From Blastobasis lacticolella (lineage: Eukaryota > Arthropoda > Insecta > Lepidoptera > Blastobasidae), in the NCBI GenBank assembly GCA_905147135.1, contig LR990045.1, positions 15,414,173-15,478,172 of the forward strand: a DNA stretch of 64,000 nt, written 5' to 3'. A model generated the notes under the pieces. It was given only the letters and a program-made list of their open reading frames with translations. It was not told the origin of the DNA and searched no databases. The stretch's first letter is position 1, and every line of letters starts with the position of its first letter. A program made the translations under genes and the position numbers. Shown here one piece after another: positions 57,800 through 64,000 of the stretch.

Positions 57800-60700
57800 A
57801 TGGGGGATATATTGAAAGATAGTAGATTTACTAAGTATCTTAGCGACCCACGCTATAGACAAATACCGAAACATGAGCGGAAAGTCAAAATTGATAAACG
57901 TTTTCAATCCATGTTCAGTGATGAAAAGTTTAAGGTGAAGTACACTGTTGACAAACGTGGTCGGCCTGTGAATGAAACGTCGACTGAGAATCTTAGGAAA
58001 TATTATGACGTGGAGGAATCTGATAGTTCAAATGAGAGTGATGAAGGTGATGCAAACAAATCTACTGATGATCCTAAAGAAGACTCTACGCCTGGCCGAT
58101 TTGTAAGACGTCTTCCTAGTGATGATGAAGAAGAAAAAAAGTTAAATGACAGAGCCGAGTTCAATAATGACAAATTGATATGTGGGCAATTAGATAAAAA
58201 GACAAAAAGAAGATTGCAAGATTTAGACATTGATTATGCTCGTGGAGAAGGTAGGAAAAGTTGCCAAGAAATGTAGTCATATTATGGTGGACAATAACAT
58301 TACCATTACACAGTGCCAATCGCCTCCAGAGATACAACCTAGAATTAATATAGAATAGCAGTGACAACACATCTGTGGTTCTGCATTTTTGTTACCTGTA
58401 ACCTAAATATATGAATCATAGATGTTATGGGTTGGGTGGACAGTTACCACTTACCAGGGTGGGCTGTCTGCTGCCTTATCACTGCATTATATAAAAAAAA
58501 GTACATTTTTCTGTAACACCTGATAACTTTTACCTACTGTTTTCATTACCTTGTAGGTGTTTTGTTAAGTGAAAGTTCATCAGATGATGAAACAAGTGAT
58601 GAAGAGATTGAGTCAGAACTAGAACACGAATGGGGAGAGCTAGATGCTGACGCCGAAACGACAGATGAATCTACGAGAAGGTATTTTATATAGTTATTAG
58701 GAAATATTTGACCCTGGTGAGTTCTTGTGTCGGAGGCCAAGATCCACTTTGGGTCGCTGAGCCAGAGAAGTAAGTAAGTTAAGAAAATATTTAATCATCA
58801 TCCATCATTGTGAGCCATCAGTAAACTGTTTTAAAAATAGACTTGGTAGACGTTACAAAAACTAAATATCATGATATATACACATCAGCTTACAGCTGCT
58901 AGCGTATAATAAATAGTGGGATCATCAACTTACCTATTATTAGCAAAAAAGTAGCTTACATTATTATGAGTGTCAATATAGATGCTATCTCATCAGTAGG
59001 GAAACCAATCCCCATACCATTTTTACTGGGTCCGTAAAAATAAAAATTACAGTCAAAACCGATTATAACGACATCGTTTACAACGACCGATCGGTTATTA
59101 CAGCCAGATTGTAAGGTCCCGTCCGAATCTCTAGTAAACTATTCAGTAAACATACCGCCTATAACAACATCGGTTAAAGCGACATATCGCTTACAACGAT
59201 GAAACTTTATCTATATTCATTGACTATAACGACTAACCGCTTCTTATCCCAACAAAACAAAACAATACGAACAATTTTAAATCTTATTGATAAGCATTGA
59301 AGGAATATTTAGGCGTATTATCACCTACGCACTTTCTCCCACCTCATCCGAACCTCTTCCCGGCCATTTGACCTTGCATATTTTACACTAATTGTTTAGT
59401 GCGCTAAATGACTGCGTTAGTGACAGCTTGATTTATAAGTGTTGGTTTTGATTAGACCGTGCATTTATGCATTATCATGTTGCAAAAAAAGAGGAAAGTG
59501 TTTTCTATTGAAGAAAAATCTCTACCGTACTGTACTGTACTTGTGTATATTTATTGCTTATAACAACTATCGGATATAACGTCGGCACTATACGGTCCCT
59601 TCAATGTCGCTATATCAGGTTTTGACTGTATGTGTAGATTTTGAAATTTCAATTTCAGTCATATCCTATCTCCTACTATTTCAAGGACATCTTATTACCT
59701 TATGCTAAATGCGAAAGTTTGTAAATTATTACTCCTGCAAGCAAAAACTACTGTACGGATTTTGATGGCCCACATCTTATAGGCTACGTTTTATAGCGAA
59801 ATTTACTGTGATTCCTGCGGGAACGGGTCCGAAACGTCACCACCGAATTTTACGCAGACGAAGTCTCAGACAAAAGCGCGTCACACACAGCGAAGATACA
59901 TGTAGTCAACCTTACTTCACCAATGGCAGTGGGAGCCACATCGAACGAGTGGCGAGCTCTTTGCGGTGCTAAAGTTCAACTATTATCAAGCTCAAAGTAC
60001 AAAATCCATCCAGTTCCCGGACATTGCGAGCATTGTTTAACCTTCGTTATCGCAAATACTCTGCCATTAGGACATGTGCCGCTTCCAACAAACATATGTT
60101 CCTGATGATTAAATAACTTTCCATTTTCATGAAATCCTAAAGTGGTTCTTTCATATTTGCTGCAAATGGCAAATGATTATGTCTAGCTAGAATAACTACC
60201 TACTAAAGATACTTTTCACTACAGGATTGCTGTTTGTAACCTTGACTGGGATAATATTAAAGCCAGTGATATAATGGTGTTGCTCAACTCTTTCTTGCCT
60301 CCAAGTGGAGTCATCTCTAAAGTCTCAGTGAGTATAAATCAAGTTGTATTCTATACATAATGAAGCAGTAACAAAAGTGTGTTTACAAAAAAATATTTTA
60401 GGGTGATGAAGATGAATAAATAGTAACAGAAAAAGAATTTAAAAAATGTTGTCTGGCTGTGCACACTAATCTCAGGAAATACTAGACGGATTTGAAATAA
60501 ACTTTTTGTATTGTGTAGGTATTAAGCCTGGGCAACATATAGAGTATAATTACACCCGGTTTCTGAAACGCTTGTCAACGCAAAAATCACGTAACAGCTT
60601 GTTAAACTCTGATTAAATGCAGTTTGGGTTTCTGAAAGGGCCAATTGACGGCTTGTTAACAGCTTGTCAACGGATTGTCAAATCTGCAGTTAACGGCTGA

Positions 60701-62645
60701 TTAATGTAATTTTGGGTTTCCAGAAAGCTTTTTCTCATGTTAACTGTATGTTATCGCCTTGTTATTTTAATTAGCGAAAATCGACCAATTAACCGATTGT
60801 CAAAAGAAATTATATCCGATTTTCTTGGTCTAGGTCTTGGTCCTGGCCCTGGTCCAGGTCCTAGTTTTGGTCCAAGGCAAAGTTCAGGTCTAGGGTCCAG
60901 GTTCTGGTCCAGGATCATGACCAAAACTGCAACCTTGATCACAATTTGAGCTTGAACCAGAACCAGGACCTAGACCAGTGCCAGCACATAGACCATAAAT
61001 ATTAGCTGGACCAGGACCTGGTTCGGGGCCTGGACATGGACCTGAACCAGGACCAGGACCTGAACCACGGATATGTCAGGGTCCAGGGCCTGGACCTGAA
61101 CTAGGAGCTGGTCCGGGGCCAGGGCCAAAACCTGACCTGGACCTGGTGCGGGGCCAGGACCTGGTCCGAAGCCAGGACCTGGACCTGAACCACGAAGTGG
61201 TCCGGTTCCAGGACCTGGACCTGAACCAGTACCTGGTCTGGGGCCAGTACCTAGACCTGAACCAGGACCTGGTCCGAAGCCGTGGGAGGACTGTATTCAG
61301 CAGTGGACCGGGACTCACCTAACTGAATAAAGATGATGATTATGGGATTACTGATTCACTGGAACCCGTGACCCTATAACATAAATATTGTTATAATTTC
61401 TCTTTTCTCGCTCTGTATATATTTTTTTTGATAATATTCGATTTTACATGAAAACTATACAATCGCTATCAGTTTCATCTAAAAGTTGAATATCCCGCCA
61501 CTATCAAAAGGCCGCTAGGGACAGAGACAAATCAATGCGTTAGACAGAAACAAAACATATATGAGTGAATGAATGTGACTGATTTTAGCAGGGGTAGCCA
61601 GACGAAAAAATTGATTTCTTGTTAATGGTCGATTAGCTAACAATAGATTGATTGGCCTTTCAGAAACCCACGGTGATTTAACAGCTTGTTAAATGTGACA
61701 GTCTGTTAGCTAATCAGTGATTTGACAAGCGTTTCAGAAACCGGGTGTTAATTTTGGAAACTGACTGAACACAGAATGATTGAAATTTTAAAAATGTTTG
61801 CGTTTAGATTTTTCCTTCAGAATATGGCATAAAGAGAATGCAGGATGAGGAAGTACGCGGACCCAAAGAACTGACAGAAGAAAAGGTTGGTGATCAAGAT
61901 CACGAAAGTTCAGGCAATGAAGAAGGTAATTATGAATCCATGTCAAACCAAATTATTACATTTGCCTTATTTCGTTGAAGAATTATATTAAATTTGTTTC
62001 AATTATATTTTCTCAGGTTCATCATATCATATGGAAAAGCTGCGACGCTACCAACTGAACAGGCTAAAGTATTTTTATGCAGTTGTTGAGTGTGACTCTG
62101 TAGGTACTGCCGACAAACTCTATAGTGAATGTGATGGCATGGAATACGAAAGTAGTGCTACCCGATTGGATATGAGATTTATTCCAGATGATGTCACTTT
62201 CGACCAGGTATGAAGCACAACAATTTATACTTTCAATTGTTTTTTTATGCTACTCTGGGGCTGATAGAAAGTGGTAACCGTCTCCCGTAGAACAATGTCC
62301 AAACGCGGCGGTAACCACTTTCCATCAGGTTAAGCTTACCTAACTTAATGTAATGAGATTATTTGTTAGTTACTACAATTAGTGAGTTCCTTATGACCAG
62401 AGAAATCTGTTGAACGACATATTATAACTTTGCATTCCAGGAACCTCGCGAAGTATGTACGAAGCTACCAGACCTGGCAAAGTACCGCCCAAGACTGTTC
62501 ACCACAACCGCTTTGCAACAGGCCAAAGTGGAACTAACATGGGACTCCACCAACCCAAATCGCACGGAAACTATAAAAAACGCACTTGATGGGAAAATAA
62601 ATGACCTTGATTTGAAGGACTATTTGGCCTCAAGCAGCAGTGAAG
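57800..62645 (+). CDS. ESF1: ESF1 nucleolar pre-rRNA processing protein (partial, runs off the right edge)
   Basis: Six exons are visible: 57800-58250, 58557-58680, 60225-60327, 61808-61925, 62017-62207 and 62441-62645 (1192 nt, 397 codons plus one base). ESF1 acts in the nucleolus in 18S rRNA maturation. The N-terminus has [18 protein letters not shown], then [10 protein letters not shown] and [12 protein letters not shown]; acidic Ser/Asp/Glu stretches follow. The conserved RNA-binding-like segment begins [17 protein letters not shown] and continues through [17 protein letters not shown]. Exon 5 carries [20 protein letters not shown] and [10 protein letters not shown]. The exon 4 acceptor must be TTTAG at 61807; the later TTCAG would give a stop. 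Family members are roughly twice this length, so the C-terminal part, including the expected NUC153 region, lies beyond 62645; I found no convincing further exon before 64000. The start is the ATG at 57800. Confidence 0.95.
58436..58505 (+). mobile_element. LINE tail fragment in ESF1 intron 1
   Basis: The stretch acagttaccacttaccaggg + tgggctgtctgctgccttat is related to about 445-530 at the left end of the window. Confidence 0.45.
59050..59628 (+). mobile_element. pogo/Tigger-like non-autonomous DNA transposon in ESF1 intron 2
   Basis: Inverted ends CAGTCAAAACC...GGTTTTGACTG flanked by TA (59048-59049 and 59629-59630). Sub-terminal repeats include attataacgacatcg. An internal [15 protein letters not shown] resembles the start of a pogo-type DNA-binding domain; the rest of the transposase is absent. 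Confidence 0.75.
60830..61290. repeat. CCAGGACCTGGT-type minisatellite
   Basis: Degenerate 6/12-bp units (ggtcctgg, ccaggacctggacctgaa). Both orientations of the unit occur, the polarity changing near 60920. Open frames here (Gly-Pro and Arg-Ser repeats) are by-products. Confidence 0.85.
61283..61340 (+). mobile_element. LINE 3'-end fragment
   Basis: gaggactgtattcagcagtg + gaccgggactcacctaactg then aataaagatgatgatta; the CAGCAGTGGAC + GATGATGA end type. Confidence 0.5.
62243..62340. mobile_element. Hairpin made of LINE-tail sequence in ESF1 intron 5
   Basis: gatagaaagtggtaaccgtc and cggtaaccactttccatc form inverted arms. They resemble the tail type at 3384-3470. It fills nearly half of the 233-bp intron. 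Confidence 0.5.
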
Positions 62646-62949
62646 GTACTTACTTTTCTTTCTTGGAGTCTAATACTTGAGAAATTATTTAAGCATTCGG
62701 AGTCCAAAATATATAATAATTTCAATTTATTATTTTATATAATAGTGCAGAAATGCTTGCCTCATAATGTGGTGTGTATAAGCATTTCTGGACAGTCCCA
62801 AGCAATTTAGATTTAGTAAGGACTTAGCAAAAACAGATGTGGGCTCTGGGATGAAATGGATTGATTGCGAAATAAATGATAGAAAAAACGCCTTACGATC
62901 ACTTTTCCATGTGTGTTGTTGTGTCACCAAACCAAATGTTTTAGCTGTT

Positions 62950-63215
62950 TTATTTTATCATTTTTTTTACGTATCATCATCGAAAGACCACTGCTAGAAA
63001 TAGGCCTCCCCCAGATATCTCCACAAAGGCCGGTCCGTGCCTTTCGCATCCAGCTTGTACTTGCTATCTTTACCAGGTCATCGGTCCACCTTGTGGTAGG
63101 CCTATCTGTTTTTCGAGATATGTGCCGTGCCCATGGAGCCTTGCAATTCTGCGAGCTATGTCGGTGACCGTGGTGCTCTTACGTATCTCCTTATTTATGA
63201 TTCTATCAAACAACA
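62950..63215 (-). mobile_element. LINE C-terminal fragment
   Basis: On the minus strand the coding remnant reads RPTTRWTDDLVKIASTSWMR and DIWGRPISSSGL, a common lepidopteran LINE end. It lies inside the ESF1 gene downstream of exon 6. Confidence 0.55.
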
Positions 63216-63751
63216 AGACTCCGAGTATAGCCGTTGTAACGAATCAGATACAAGGGTTCAATGAAGAGGACTGTTGATGTAAACTAAATGTATAATTTCC
63301 ATAAAGCAAATACATTTTCTACTATACCCAGCTACAATAAACAACCGTGCCAAACTTATAAAACAAATTAATCTAACTATCAAGCATTGTACATACTATG
63401 ACTAAAAGCACTAAGTAGGTATACTACAGTATAATACTAAATCTAACTTGTACAGTCTGTCACATAAGCCAGATAGAAGATACTCACCCTTTTCCAGCTT
63501 CTTAATCTAAGTTAACCAAGTTAACAAGTGAAATACCTAACTGCTATAACCGACTGTACTCACTTAACTCTAATAATCGCCCAAGTTTACAAGCGCAACA
63601 AAGCATAGAAACGTGTGATGTACTTACAAAACAAAGGCGTATAATGTACTAAAATATTTCCATACTACTAATAAAATAAATGTTAAAATAATTATCTCTA
63701 ACTATATTTCTAAATATAGTGGCCGTGTGGTGTCCGGCAGAGTAGAATAGC

Positions 63752-63990
63752 ACCAACCCCTTACGCTCGTGGGTGTCGTACAAGGCGACTAATGTTTTCG
63801 AGGCAAAAGATCAAGAGTCTCCGATATCTGGGAAATGGGCAGCAGCATTTTCCATTGTTATATTATAACACTGCGATCTCCAACCCGCCTGCCAAGCGTG
63901 GAGATTATGGCAATAACCTCCCGTTTCGTGGGAGAGGCCCTAAGTCCTGCAGTGGACTGTTTTGTCTGTGATGATGATATTTCTAAAAGC
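63752..63990 (+). repeat. Dispersed repeat, LINE 3'-end type (copy 2)
   Basis: Matches 1420-1665 across about 240 bp: ccccttacgctcgtgggtgt, gcgatctccaacccgcctgc, gagaggccctaagtcctgca and gtctgtgatgatgata. Confidence 0.7.
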
Positions 63991-64000
63991 AAAGTCGGGA

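Larger units (their letters stand above)
60553..61747. mobile_element. TIR element with internal minisatellite in ESF1 intron 3
   Basis: Inverted ends CACCCGGTTTCTGAAACGCT are flanked by TTA (60550-60552 and 61748-61750), consistent with a PIF/Harbinger-like TWA target. Sub-terminal repeats of aacagcttgttaaa recur on both sides. The middle is a CCAGGACCTGGT-type minisatellite plus a LINE-tail piece. No transposase is visible. Confidence 0.7.

Noticed and set aside
60737..61318. Gly-Pro-rich and Arg-Ser-rich open frames (silk- or SR-like proteins)
   Set aside because: Both are translations of the CCAGGACCTGGT minisatellite on opposite strands within an ESF1 intron.

Overview
The window looks like nuclear DNA from a moth or butterfly (Lepidoptera). 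The host genes have short exons with GT-AG introns. The rest is mostly fragmented RTE-, CR1- and Jockey-type LINEs, two tRNA-derived SINE families, small inverted-repeat elements and Helitron-like pieces of the kinds usual in Lepidoptera. This assignment is inferred from gene structure and repeat content; no species is claimed.

Host genes. (1) Right end, 53.8-62.6 kb, a compact cluster of housekeeping genes: SPT4 (+, four exons, complete, 116 aa); TRIAP1/Mdm35 (-, two exons, complete, 82 aa); and ESF1 (+, the first six exons, 397 codons read, continuing past the right edge). TRIAP1 and ESF1 are head to head over a 557-bp spacer. (2) Left half, minus strand, 7.1-25.4 kb: three short exons join in frame into a 111-residue secreted protein with a signal peptide and six mature cysteines. 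Its two introns (about 9.8 and 8.1 kb) are full of transposable elements, so the gene is easily missed. I cannot name its function.

Layout. 1-7 kb: unassigned sequence, a SINE with target-site duplications (TSDs), and a minus-strand RTE LINE broken by two other LINE pieces. 7-25 kb: the secreted-protein gene; intron 2 holds a whole Ty1/copia element (231-bp LTRs, 5-bp TSD) and a second RTE/Jockey nest; intron 1 holds several hairpin elements, a SINE, Helitron-like pieces and a small minisatellite. 26.5-27.7 kb: a multi-scale foldback element. 28-38 kb: mostly unassigned sequence with SINEs, LINE tails and inverted-repeat elements. 38.2-43.9 kb: a large inverted repeat whose centre is interrupted by a rearranged Ty3/gypsy element. 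43.9-44.5 kb: a tandem duplication carrying a TATA-like motif. 45.7-50.3 kb: LINE remains, including a CR1/L2-like element with a 583-codon open frame inserted into an RTE copy. 50.8-53.4 kb: a GC-rich Jockey-type element. 53.8 kb to the end: the housekeeping cluster, with DNA transposons in the ESF1 introns.

How the genes work. SPT4 acts in transcription elongation, ESF1 in 18S pre-rRNA processing and TRIAP1 in mitochondrial lipid transfer. They are neighbours rather than a pathway. I found no CRISPR array, no operon and no convincing functional tRNA or rRNA gene.
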